Made by a program: the position numbers and the translations under genes. Positions 45,233-53,048 of a stretch of DNA of 64,000 nucleotides are shown here, in pieces (the first letter of the stretch is position 1; each line of letters opens with the position of its first letter). A model generated the notes under the pieces. The model was given only the letters and a program-made list of their open reading frames with translations, did not search any database and was not told where the DNA came from. The stretch spans positions 1 to 64,000 of the forward strand of contig NZ_JASCQP010000023.1 of NCBI RefSeq assembly GCF_030010555.1, written 5' to 3'. Origin of the DNA: Halomonas rhizosphaerae (lineage in GTDB: Bacteria > Pseudomonadota > Gammaproteobacteria > Pseudomonadales > Halomonadaceae).

Positions 45233-45261
45233 ATCAAAGAAGATAAAATCTTTTATTTCAA
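45233..45261 (-). promoter_or_regulatory. possible promoter of the acidic protein gene in an AT-rich patch
   Basis: On the minus strand TTGAAA (45256-45261), a 17 bp spacer and TTTGAT (45233-45238). The 420 bp gap 45086-45505 has no gene. Its striking feature is an almost pure A/T patch at 45233-45280, which could also curve or bind a nucleoid protein and may serve the divergent exchanger gene. Confidence 0.45.
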
Positions 45262-45505
45262 TAAGATAATGAGTAGCTTCATTCCAGGACATCCCCTCCT
45301 GGAAGGTCCCAGGGGTGGCGATATCTGGCACATGGTCCACGGTCGCACACTCATCGGCAGGCTCTCGGTCGCCCCTGCCCAGGCGGGGCATAACGCGCTA
45401 CGCTCGTCTCGACACCCCGCCCCGAGGAGCCTCCATGGATAGCGCGCCACCCTCGCCACGCCCGACGGCGAGAGATATGACCGACAGGACCGGGAAGCGA
45501 ACCCC

Positions 45506-46543
45506 ATGATCCCGCTGATCGACGACCTCTCCCTCGGCATGGCCCTGCTGCTGTTCGGCGGCTGCGCTCTGGTGATCGGCGTCGTGGGGACCCGCCTGAC
45601 CGGGATCGTCGACGATCTGGCGGATCGCACCGGCCTCGGCGAGGCCATCGCCGGCGCGGTGCTGCTGGGCATGGCCACCTCCCTCTCGGGCATCGTGGTG
45701 TCGGTCTCGGCGGCACTGGCCGACCGTCCGACCCTGGCCATGAGCAACGCCCTGGGCGGCATCGCCGTGCAGACGCTGTTCCTGACCATCGCCGACATCT
45801 CCCACCGGCGCGCCAACCTGGAACACGCCGCCGCCTCGCTCGGCAACCTGATGCAGGCGGGGCTGCTGCTGTGCCTGCTGTCGCTGATACTGATCGGACG
45901 CTTCGCCCCCGAATGGACGCTGTGGCAGGTGCACCCGGTCACCCCGCTGCTGCTGATCGGCTACCTGTTCGGTCTGCGTCTGGTGGATCGCAGCCGCGAC
46001 AACCCCATGTGGCGCCCCGCCCAGACCCGTGAGACCCAGCCCGATGTGCCCGATGAACGGGCCATGGGGCGCTCGGCGACACGGCTCTGGCTCTCATTCG
46101 TCGCCCTGGCGGCAATGCTCGGCATCAGCGGCTGGCTGCTGGAGCGCTGTGCCGCGGTGATCGCCGAGCAGACCGGCCTGGGACAGTCGGTGGTGGGGGC
46201 GCTGATGACGGCGGTGGTGACCTCGCTGCCGGAGCTTGTCACCTCGGTGGCGGCGGTTCGGCGCGGCGCCCTGACCCTGGCCGTGGCCGGCATCATAGGG
46301 GGCAACGCCTTCGACACCCTGTTCGTCGCGGCCTCCGACATCGCCTACCGGGGCGGCTCGGTCTACCACGCCATTCCCGATACGGTCGCGCTGTGGGTCG
46401 CACTATCCATGCTGATGACCGGCATCCTGTTGGTGGGGATGATCCATCGCGAGCGGCAGGGCCCGGCACATATCGGCTTCGAGAGCGTCGGCATCATCGC
46501 CTGCTATCTGGCCGGAGCGCTCACCCTGTTGATGGCCCCTTGA
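45506..46543 (+). CDS. CaCA-family sodium/calcium exchanger-like protein
   Basis: 345-residue membrane protein with two inverted alpha repeats. The second is canonical: [17 protein letters not shown] then [13 protein letters not shown]. The first is degenerate: [18 protein letters not shown] then [18 protein letters not shown], so the usual acidic residue after the TSL and the Asn of GSN/GNxFN are missing. Transport of Ca2+ or another cation with Na+ or H+ is predicted but the changed repeat may alter ion choice. GGGAAG precedes the ATG. About ten membrane segments. Neighbours on both sides are envelope proteins. Confidence 0.82.
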   Translation: MIPLIDDLSLGMALLLFGGCALVIGVVGTRLTGIVDDLADRTGLGEAIAGAVLLGMATSLSGIVVSVSAALADRPTLAMSNALGGIAVQTLFLTIADISHRRANLEHAAASLGNLMQAGLLLCLLSLILIGRFAPEWTLWQVHPVTPLLLIGYLFGLRLVDRSRDNPMWRPAQTRETQPDVPDERAMGRSATRLWLSFVALAAMLGISGWLLERCAAVIAEQTGLGQSVVGALMTAVVTSLPELVTSVAAVRRGALTLAVAGIIGGNAFDTLFVAASDIAYRGGSVYHAIPDTVALWVALSMLMTGILLVGMIHRERQGPAHIGFESVGIIACYLAGALTLLMAP

Positions 46544-46607
46544 CGTCGAGGCATCCCGATGCGCCGACAGCGGCTTCGGCCGACCATGGCCGCCGCACCA
46601 CGCGCCT

Positions 46608-48374
46608 TCATGGTCTGGAGCGGGACCGCCGACCGGTCTGCCTGTGATCGCTGCGACGACGCCATAACCTCGCTTCGAGCCATGTGAACAGGTAACCGCG
46701 CGGCGCATCGACCCCCGTTATGACATAGCGAAGCGTGTAGGGATTATGGAGTGTCGCCTGCAGCAACGGCTCTGCTTCATGGACACCGCAGAAGAGGACC
46801 TCGTCGCCGACTCCAAGCGAAAAATCTCTATCCGGCAACATGATCGATTGCCCTGCCCGGCGAACGGCGAGCGCTTCGCACGGAAGCGTATCCGGGAACG
46901 TGCGCGCATCGCGGCACAGCGCATCGAGCGTAATCACGCCGTCGGTGTCGAGATATTGGGTCACGGCCGGGGCCTCCCCCGGAATCAGCCTCACCGACCA
47001 TAGGTGGGGAGGTTCTGCGCCCACGGCCGCCTGCAGACGGGCGACCAGTTCTTTCGTCCGGGCCGGTTCATGTTGCGCGAGCCAGTCGACCAGCTCCTGG
47101 ACGAGGGGCGAAATCAGCAGCTTCAGGATCCGGCGCGCCGTTGTCAGGCTGTGCTGGAGGACCAGGTCCGCCCGCGCGGCATCGAAGGCGACCTGATTCT
47201 CATGGCTGTTCTGGCGCACGATGCGAAACGCATCCGGATTGAGCTCCGTCACCGCCAACAGCGTACTGAGATTGTCCGAATCGCGATTCGTCGCGGCGAC
47301 GACCCCGGCCGCGTCGTCGATGCCCGCGGTCACCAGGGCCGAATGATCGGCGTGTGCCTGCAGCATGACCGTACCTTCTTCGGTCCCCTGGGCGTCCACT
47401 TCCGGATCGATAATACATACGTTGATGCCATTGGCATGAAGATATCGATGGATCCAGTACCCCATCCGTTCGTACCCGCACAGAATCCAGTTGCCCTGCG
47501 GAACCTGTAGCGGTGCCCCGAGTTCGATGCCAGGTGCGCCCACGAACCAGGCATTGAGGTTGTGCAGTTCAGGGCGTGCGATCGCCCAATAGAGGAGTTG
47601 GGCGAAGATCTCGAACGGGTCGACGACTGTTACATTGTCCAGCGCCCGCAGGTTGGCCTCGTGACGGGGCGAGGTCGAACGACAGATGACCCGGAGCCGT
47701 GGATTCAGGTGCCGCGCCATCACCGCGATCTTGAGATTGGCATCGTCATCGTTCGTCAGCGTGACCAGGGCCCGGCATGCGGTGTGTTCGACACCCGCGG
47801 CCAGCAGGTGTTTCGGCGCGCTGGCATCCGCATGGAGTCCCGGCATCGCGACCGTGTAATCGCGCACGCCCAGTGCCTTGATGCGTTCCGGGTCGGAATC
47901 GAGTATCACCGCGCGCATATGGTGGTCGCTCAGGCCCCGTGCAAGCAGACTGCCGGTATCGCCGAAACCGCAAAGGATGACGAAAGGTTCCACGTTGCGG
48001 TCGACCTTGCGGGCGAACCGGAACCTATCCATGGCCTGGATGAAATGGGGGTTCTGAACCAGGCCAATCAGGGAGCCGAGCGCATAGAACCACGCGATCA
48101 CGCCGGTATAGAGGCAGAAGATGGTCCACAGGCGTTGCTCGTCGCTGAAGCCGTCCGGCAGTTCGCCGAAACCGGTCGTGGTCGCCGTGTAGGTGAAGAA
48201 GTAGAAGGCATGGAAGAGGTTCATGTTCGTCGTCTCACCATCGACGACCTGGCCTGGCATCAGGGCCATGCCCATGATGCCCACCGAATAGACGAACAGC
48301 AGCGCAAACAACGGCCGACGCATATAGCGCAGGACGATCATCGCCACCCGGTCGAGATCGGAGGTCTGCGTCAC
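46608..48374 (-). CDS. potassium channel family protein with two RCK (TrkA-N) domains
   Basis: 588-residue protein. Residues about 18-110 form a two-helix pore module: TM1 RPLFALLFVYSVGIMGMAL, pore loop AFYFFTYTATTTGFGELP with a TTGFGE filter in place of TVGYGD, and TM2 WTIFCLYTGVIAWFYALGSL. Two NAD-binding RCK domains follow, FVILCGFGDTGSLLARGL near residue 132 and WILCGYERMGYWIHRYL near residue 300, then a TrkA-C-like end. It probably passes K+ under nucleotide control. GTG start with GGGAGG upstream. Codon choice (many GCG, GTC, CGA) differs from the flanking genes, and it pairs with the DUF6394 gene just upstream, so the two may have come in together. Confidence 0.83.
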   Translation of the reverse strand: MTQTSDLDRVAMIVLRYMRRPLFALLFVYSVGIMGMALMPGQVVDGETTNMNLFHAFYFFTYTATTTGFGELPDGFSDEQRLWTIFCLYTGVIAWFYALGSLIGLVQNPHFIQAMDRFRFARKVDRNVEPFVILCGFGDTGSLLARGLSDHHMRAVILDSDPERIKALGVRDYTVAMPGLHADASAPKHLLAAGVEHTACRALVTLTNDDDANLKIAVMARHLNPRLRVICRSTSPRHEANLRALDNVTVVDPFEIFAQLLYWAIARPELHNLNAWFVGAPGIELGAPLQVPQGNWILCGYERMGYWIHRYLHANGINVCIIDPEVDAQGTEEGTVMLQAHADHSALVTAGIDDAAGVVAATNRDSDNLSTLLAVTELNPDAFRIVRQNSHENQVAFDAARADLVLQHSLTTARRILKLLISPLVQELVDWLAQHEPARTKELVARLQAAVGAEPPHLWSVRLIPGEAPAVTQYLDTDGVITLDALCRDARTFPDTLPCEALAVRRAGQSIMLPDRDFSLGVGDEVLFCGVHEAEPLLQATLHNPYTLRYVITGVDAPRGYLFTWLEARLWRRRSDHRQTGRRSRSRP

Positions 48375-48440
48375 GCGTTCAATCCTCCCTCTGCCTGTCC
48401 CGGATCGCGACCGCCACGCTGAACCGTTCCACGTGCCGTG

Positions 48441-48824
48441 CTAGCGCCGCGAGAGCAGCGTATCGCCGACCAGGATCACCGTCGCGATGATGTTCGCGAC
48501 CAGCGCTCCCGTTGCGATCGAGACGATGTCCGCCATTGCTCCAGGCCCCGGTCCCCCCCCGCCACCGGGATCCGCGACGATCCAGACGACGCGCGCCGTG
48601 ATCAGCAGAAGGCCGGCCACCAGGCCGGACGCCATCAGCAATGCCCCGGTCTGCGAGCGATCCCCCATTTTCAGGCCGATCGCGACCAGGTTGGCGATGA
48701 TGGTGAGCGTCAGAATCCAGACATTGTGGTGGGCGGGGGTCTCGAGGCCCCCCGCGACGAACGCGTAATTGAGGCTGAGGGTAAGGATGATGAAAAAACC
48801 GAAAACGACGCGTTCGAAATTCAT
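48441..48824 (-). CDS. DUF6394 family membrane protein
   Basis: 127-residue protein with four hydrophobic segments: VVFGFFIILTLSLNYAFVAGG, NVWILTLTIIANLVAIGLKMG, GALLMASGLVAGLLLITARVVW and ADIVSIATGALVANIIATVIL, separated by a glycine/proline run. It resembles the DUF6394 family, which tends to sit with K+ channel genes of the kind downstream. It may be an accessory subunit of that channel. AGGAG precedes the ATG; a TATACT (48854-48859, minus strand) could be the -10. The codon use matches the channel gene rather than the neighbours. Confidence 0.72.
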   Translation of the reverse strand: MNFERVVFGFFIILTLSLNYAFVAGGLETPAHHNVWILTLTIIANLVAIGLKMGDRSQTGALLMASGLVAGLLLITARVVWIVADPGGGGGPGPGAMADIVSIATGALVANIIATVILVGDTLLSRR

Positions 48825-49118
48825 GGGCCTGCTCCTGGCCGGGACGCGCCGTCAGTATAGGCATGAGCCGTCGGTGACCGCGAACGCCACCCCCTGATGG
48901 GCTCGGGCAGCGGCCGGGCTCCCGGCTCCAACAACCGGGCATCCGGCGTGTCCCGGGCTCGCCGGGCGCTGTCGCCATTCAACATGCTCAAGGGCTTCCC
49001 GACGCGATCCGCCTATCGCGGTCAGACGATGATTCATCACCATGAGCGCATCATCGCCATCATGCCGTGACGCCGTGAAGCCCTGACACCAACGTCATCG
49101 CGATATTGAAGAACACTG

Positions 49119-49147
49119 TTCACAAAATAGGGAAACTGAGCTTTAAT
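49119..49147 (+). promoter_or_regulatory. probable promoter of the HAD phosphatase gene
   Basis: TTCACA (49119-49124), a 17 bp spacer and TTTAAT (49142-49147), 70 bp before the start. The 392 bp gap 48825-49216 has no gene; from about 49100 to 49200 it is A/T-rich compared with the surrounding DNA. Confidence 0.6.
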
Positions 49148-49216
49148 ATTGGGCAGGAAGACCCATCATCTGTAACAATGAACTTATAACATTCTGATTC
49201 ATCGTGAGGCCCGGTG

Positions 49217-49900
49217 ATGGCACGCCACCTCTGCCTGCTCTTCGATTGCGACGGCACCCTGGTCGACAGCGAGCCACTGCTCGCCGACGAGATGTCGTCC
49301 AGCCTGACCGACGCCGGCCTGCCCTTCCAGGCCAGCGACTACATGGGAGAGTTCCGCGGGGCCCGCTTTCGCCACATCGTCGCCGAACTCGAGCGCCGCC
49401 ACGGCAGCGTGGACCCGGAGCGGCTCGATACCCTCGAGTGCCGCATGCGCGCCAACCTCAACCGGCGCCTGGCCAGCGAACTGATCGCCATCCATGGCGC
49501 CACCGAGGCCCTGGCCGCCCTCGCCGGCCATCCCATGGGGGTGGTCTCCAATGGCCCGGAGAACAAGATCCGCACCTCGCTCGAGGCCACCGGGCTCGCC
49601 GCGGTGTTCGGCAACCGCCTGTTCAGCGCCTACACGGCCAACTGCTGGAAGCCCGACCCCTGCCTGTTCCGCCATGCCGCCAGCCTGATGGGTTTCGCCC
49701 CCGAGGAGTGCGTGGTCATCGACGATGCCCTGGTGGGCGTCAGGGGCGCCCTGGCCGCCGGCATGACGGTGATCCACCTCAACCGCTTCCCCGATGTCGA
49801 GGAGACGCCGGCAGGGGCCATCATGATCAGCAACATGTTCCAGCTGCCCACGGTGATCGGCCACCTGGAGAGTGCCCGCGCCCTGGCCGCCCACGCCTGA
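49217..49900 (+). CDS. HAD-superfamily phosphatase (YieH/phosphoglycolate-phosphatase-like)
   Basis: 227-residue haloacid dehalogenase hydrolase, subclass IA. Motif I FDCDGTLVDSEPLL (nucleophile Asp10 and Asp12), helical cap from about residue 18 to 85, motif II GVVSNGPENK, motif III KPDPCLF and motif IV CVVIDDALVGVRGA. The cap and the DSEPL sequence resemble YieH (6-phosphogluconate phosphatase) and related sugar-phosphate phosphatases, but the substrate is not certain. ATG 49217 is chosen since GAGG sits seven bases upstream; the preceding GTG is an alternative. Confidence 0.85.
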   Translation: MARHLCLLFDCDGTLVDSEPLLADEMSSSLTDAGLPFQASDYMGEFRGARFRHIVAELERRHGSVDPERLDTLECRMRANLNRRLASELIAIHGATEALAALAGHPMGVVSNGPENKIRTSLEATGLAAVFGNRLFSAYTANCWKPDPCLFRHAASLMGFAPEECVVIDDALVGVRGALAAGMTVIHLNRFPDVEETPAGAIMISNMFQLPTVIGHLESARALAAHA

Positions 49901-50008
49901 TATCCACACCTCCCTTCTCGCCACCACCTGTGGACAGCGGACGCGGATGCAGACCGCCCTCTGCAGGGCTATCATCGCCCGGACACTCTCGACCGCGAGG
50001 AGGCCGAC

Positions 50009-50383
50009 ATGGCATCCCTGAAGGACCAGCTCGGCGGCCTGGTCTACTCCACCGAACATGGCGATACCTGCCCGGACTGCCGCCGGCCCCTGGCCGAGTG
50101 CGCGTGTGCCGAGCAGGCCGAACGGGCCCGTCTGGCCGAACTGGACGGTATCGTGCGCATCCGCCGCGAGACCAGCGGCCGCAAGGGCAAGGGCGTGACC
50201 ACCCTCGAGGGCATCCCGCTGCCCGCCGGCGAGCTCAAGGCCCTGGCCAAGACGCTCAAGAAGCGCTGCGGCACCGGCGGAGCGGTCAAGGAAGGCGTCG
50301 TCGAGATCCAGGGCGACCACCGCGAGCTGCTCAAGGGCGAGCTGGAGAAGCGCGGCTACCGGGTCAGGCTGGCCGGCGGCTGA
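50009..50383 (+). CDS. yciH: SUI1/eIF1-like translation factor YciH
   Basis: 124-residue member of the eIF1/SUI1 family. An N-terminal cysteine cluster CPDCRRPLAECAC looks like a small zinc knuckle. The SUI1 domain spans about residues 45-122 (VRIRRETSGRKGKGVTTLEGI, LKKRCGTGGAVKEGVVEIQGDH). E. coli YciH can influence start-codon selection and has been linked to stress responses. GAGGAGG lies before the ATG. The last 20 bp overlap the end of the convergent sirtuin gene, with no space for a terminator. Confidence 0.92.
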   Translation: MASLKDQLGGLVYSTEHGDTCPDCRRPLAECACAEQAERARLAELDGIVRIRRETSGRKGKGVTTLEGIPLPAGELKALAKTLKKRCGTGGAVKEGVVEIQGDHRELLKGELEKRGYRVRLAGG

Positions 50384-51266
50384 TGCCTCCGGGCGAGCCG
50401 CCCACCACCAGCTCGCACAGGGGGGCCAGGGCCTCGGCCGGGGCCTCTACCTTCAGCGCATAGAGGTCATCGGCCCGAGTGCGGCCAAGGTTGAGACAGA
50501 CGATGGGCTGGCCCTCCCGGGCCGCCGCCCGGGCGAAGCGGAAGCCGGAAAAGACCATCAGCGAGGAACCCACCACCAGCAGCGCATCGCTCTCGGCCTG
50601 CAGGGCGAAGGCGGCCTCCACGGTGGCGCGCGGCACGCTGTCGCCGAAGAACACCACGTCGGGCTTGTAGATACCGTCGCCGCAGCGCGTGCAGTCGGGC
50701 ACCCGGAACCCCGAGAAGTCGGCCTCCAGGTCGGCATCGCCGTCCGGGCCCGCCCGGGCGCCGGCCTCCAGCCAATGCGGGTTGCGGGCGGCCAGCTCGG
50801 CATGCAGGTCATGGCGCATGCGCCGGGCACCACAGCCCATGCAGCGCACCCTGTCGGCGCGACCGTGCAGGTTGATTACCCGCCGCGAGCCGGCCCGCTG
50901 GTGCAGGCCATCGACGTTCTGGGTGATCACCCCGCTGACATGACCCATCGCCTCGAGCCGCGCCAGTGCCTGGTGGGCCGCATTGGGCCTGGCGTCCTGC
51001 AGGGTGCGAAAGCCCACCAGGGCCCGCGCCCAGTAGCGCTGGCGGGCCGCATGGCTGGCCATGAACACCTGATGCTGCATGGGCGGCGGGCGCTTCCAGT
51101 CGCCGCGGTCATCGCGATAGTCGGGAATGCCGCTCGCGGTGCTGATGCCGGCGCCGGTGAGCACCGCCAGGCGCGGGTGCCGCGCGACAAAGGCGGCGAG
51201 CGCCTCGAGGTCATGGACCGGTGGCACCGCCGTTGCCTGTCTCACGCCTGCCTCCTCATGCCCCAT
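50364..51266 (-). CDS. cobB: NAD-dependent protein deacetylase, Sir2 family
   Basis: 300-residue sirtuin: NAD+-dependent lysine deacylase acting in the cytoplasm. LTGAGISTASGIPDYRD is the NAD-binding motif, TQNVDGLHQRAG the second, His134 in INLHGRADRV the catalytic histidine. Zinc ligands are CMGC (residues 142-145) and the later CTRCGDG pair. VVGSSLMVFSG closes the Rossmann fold. Zinc ribbon present, full length, no extra domain, so a housekeeping-type deacetylase is more likely than a defence NADase. GAGGGA precedes the ATG. It is divergent from the NERD gene, 93 bp away. Confidence 0.92.
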   Translation of the reverse strand: MGHEEAGVRQATAVPPVHDLEALAAFVARHPRLAVLTGAGISTASGIPDYRDDRGDWKRPPPMQHQVFMASHAARQRYWARALVGFRTLQDARPNAAHQALARLEAMGHVSGVITQNVDGLHQRAGSRRVINLHGRADRVRCMGCGARRMRHDLHAELAARNPHWLEAGARAGPDGDADLEADFSGFRVPDCTRCGDGIYKPDVVFFGDSVPRATVEAAFALQAESDALLVVGSSLMVFSGFRFARAAAREGQPIVCLNLGRTRADDLYALKVEAPAEALAPLCELVVGGSPGGISRRPA

Positions 51267-51308
51267 CGCTCGTCCCTCGCCCTTGTCGCCGAAAGAGCAT
51301 GGCCCCGC

Positions 51309-51343
51309 GAGGGGGAGGTTGTCTAGAATGGACGCTCCCCCTC
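51309..51343. promoter_or_regulatory. inverted repeat and TAGAAT in the cobB-NERD divergent region
   Basis: GAGGGGGAG (51309-51317) and CTCCCCCTC (51335-51343) are perfect inverted copies around TAGAAT (51324-51329), a possible -10 for the NERD gene. No good -35 was found. The stem could block the leader or mark a binding site. Confidence 0.35.
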
Positions 51344-51359
51344 AGGGCAAGGAATCCCG

Positions 51360-52271
51360 ATGGCCTGGCTGGAATACCTGCTCCCGCTGATCTTCCTGTT
51401 CCCGCTGGCGGCCACCGCAGTGATCGTGGTGGCGCTGCGCAACCTGCACGATGCCCGGGTGCGCTCGCCCTTCGACGCCCATCCGCTGCGCGAGCCGGGG
51501 CAGGCCCTGCGCGACCGCCTCGACCGCGCCTTTGCCGGCCTCTTCCTCGACGGCGCCCTGGGTCCCATCGTCACCCTGGCGCCGCTGGTCTACGGCATGG
51601 GCCGCATGCTCTTTTCCAGTGAGCAGAACTGGGTCGAATGGGCGCTCTACGGCGCGCTCTGCACCCTGCTGGCGCTGGTGTTCTGCTTCCTGCTGATCCG
51701 CGACTTCCAGCGCATCCGTCGTCTCAAGCTGGGGCTGGCCTGCGAACTCGCCGTGGGCCAGGAGCTCGAGCGGCTGATCCGCCCCGAGGCGCACCCCTAC
51801 TATGTCTTCCACGACGTGCCCGGCGATGGCTACACCATCGACCATGTGGCGGTCACCCCCCACGGCATCTTCGTGGTCGAGACCCGTGCCCGCACCCCCG
51901 CCATCACCCCCGGCGGCCGCGAGGTCAACCTGGTCGCCGTGGAGCCGGATCGCCTGCGCTTTCCGGGCTGGAGCGAGCGTCGGCCGCTGCGCAAGACCCG
52001 CCAGGCCACGCGCTGGCTGACCGGCTGGCTCGAATACCAGGTCGGCGGTCCGGTACCGGTCAAGGGCGTGCTGGCCCTGCCCGGCTGGGAGATCGACGCC
52101 AGCCAGGCACCGGACGACCTGCTGGTGGTCGGTGGCGGCGACCTGGCCAGGCGGCTCACCGCGACCCGGCTGGGCGAGGTCGACGATGCTACCCACGATG
52201 ACGTGATCACGGCCCTGCGCCATCGCGCCAGCCTGCTGGACCTGCCGCCCCTGGAAGGCCCCTCGATCTGA
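51360..52271 (+). CDS. membrane-anchored NERD (nuclease-related domain) protein
   Basis: 303-residue protein. Two or three hydrophobic segments occupy the first 120 residues (LEYLLPLIFLFPLAATAVIVVAL; a second pair around residues 75-118). The NERD domain follows, with YYVFHDVPGDGYTIDHVAVTPHGIFVVETRA, where the Asp and Glu of the restriction-endonuclease-like fold sit in IDHV and VVETRA; the usual lysine after the ETK is Arg here. It may cleave nucleic acid or be inactive. NERD proteins are often membrane-bound and of unclear function. It is convergent with the RNase T2 gene (one base between stops). Confidence 0.8.
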   Translation: MAWLEYLLPLIFLFPLAATAVIVVALRNLHDARVRSPFDAHPLREPGQALRDRLDRAFAGLFLDGALGPIVTLAPLVYGMGRMLFSSEQNWVEWALYGALCTLLALVFCFLLIRDFQRIRRLKLGLACELAVGQELERLIRPEAHPYYVFHDVPGDGYTIDHVAVTPHGIFVVETRARTPAITPGGREVNLVAVEPDRLRFPGWSERRPLRKTRQATRWLTGWLEYQVGGPVPVKGVLALPGWEIDASQAPDDLLVVGGGDLARRLTATRLGEVDDATHDDVITALRHRASLLDLPPLEGPSI

Positions 52272-52272
52272 A

Positions 52273-53046
52273 TCAGTCGAAGGTGGCGATGCGCACCCGG
52301 GTCGCGCAGCGGCCACGGTCCTGGCGCACCAGGCTCTCGGCCGCCGGGAACTGCGTCAGGCGCTCGGTCGCGATCCCGATACGCACCTCGGTGAGCAGGC
52401 GATTGCCGCGTCCGCGGCACTCCAGGCGCAGCGCGCGGCCCGTGCCCTCACCGAAGGCCGCCTCGAAGGCATTGATCAGGTCGTTGCGCCCCACCTCGCC
52501 TCCCTGGTTGAGGGTCACGAAGGCCGAGAAGGCACTCGCGTTGACCCTCTCGACCAGCGCCACCGAGGCCGAAAAGTACGCCGCCTCGGGCAACGCCAGG
52601 CAGGCGGCATGCTTGGCATACTGGTAGCGGTCCAGGCAGCTGGCGCGCCCCGGCATGGTGGCGTCCAGCGCCTCCCCCAGCGGGGCCGGCAGGCCGAGGG
52701 GCGGGTGGGCGCGGCAGAAGCTGCCGTCGGGCCGTGGCGTCTCGAGGAAACAACCCTCCTGCCACCAGCGACGCCGGTTGATGCCACGTTCGGCGAAGCG
52801 TTCCGGCAGCGAGGGCCACAGGCCGTGCAGCACGAAGCCACGCTCGGCGCCCTCGCGCAGGTCCGCTTCACGGCACTCCCGGGGCGGGCGCGAGCGGCTC
52901 TCACAGAAGCCCGGGTGCCAGGTCAGTGCCAGGGTGTAGTGGTCGAAGCCCTCGGCAGGAAGCGCCTCGAGGGGTTCCTGTGCCAGCGCAAGGCTGGCCA
53001 GCAGGACCGCCGCCAGGCCCAGCAGTGGCCGGCACCAGGCGCGCAT
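52273..53046 (-). CDS. RNase T2 family ribonuclease (RNase I-like)
   Basis: 257-residue exported endoribonuclease. A signal peptide covers residues about 1-22 (LLGLAAVLLASLALAQ). The T2 active-site sequences are YTLALTWHPGFC, FVLHGLWPS (first signature) and YQYAKHAAC (second signature, with Ala for the usual Gly after His). Several cysteines suggest disulfides. It should degrade RNA in the periplasm. The ATG at 53046 follows GGGGAG; the dgt stop is only two bases upstream of it, so the two genes are likely translated from one message. Confidence 0.88.
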   Translation of the reverse strand: MRAWCRPLLGLAAVLLASLALAQEPLEALPAEGFDHYTLALTWHPGFCESRSRPPRECREADLREGAERGFVLHGLWPSLPERFAERGINRRRWWQEGCFLETPRPDGSFCRAHPPLGLPAPLGEALDATMPGRASCLDRYQYAKHAACLALPEAAYFSASVALVERVNASAFSAFVTLNQGGEVGRNDLINAFEAAFGEGTGRALRLECRGRGNRLLTEVRIGIATERLTQFPAAESLVRQDRGRCATRVRIATFD

Positions 53047-53048
53047 GC

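Noticed and set aside
52590..52620. Altered second active-site signature in the RNase T2 protein (YQYAKHAAC)
   Set aside because: Tyr and Gln are allowed at these places in the family, and the catalytic Lys-His remains; only the Gly after His differs. Not enough to call it inactive.
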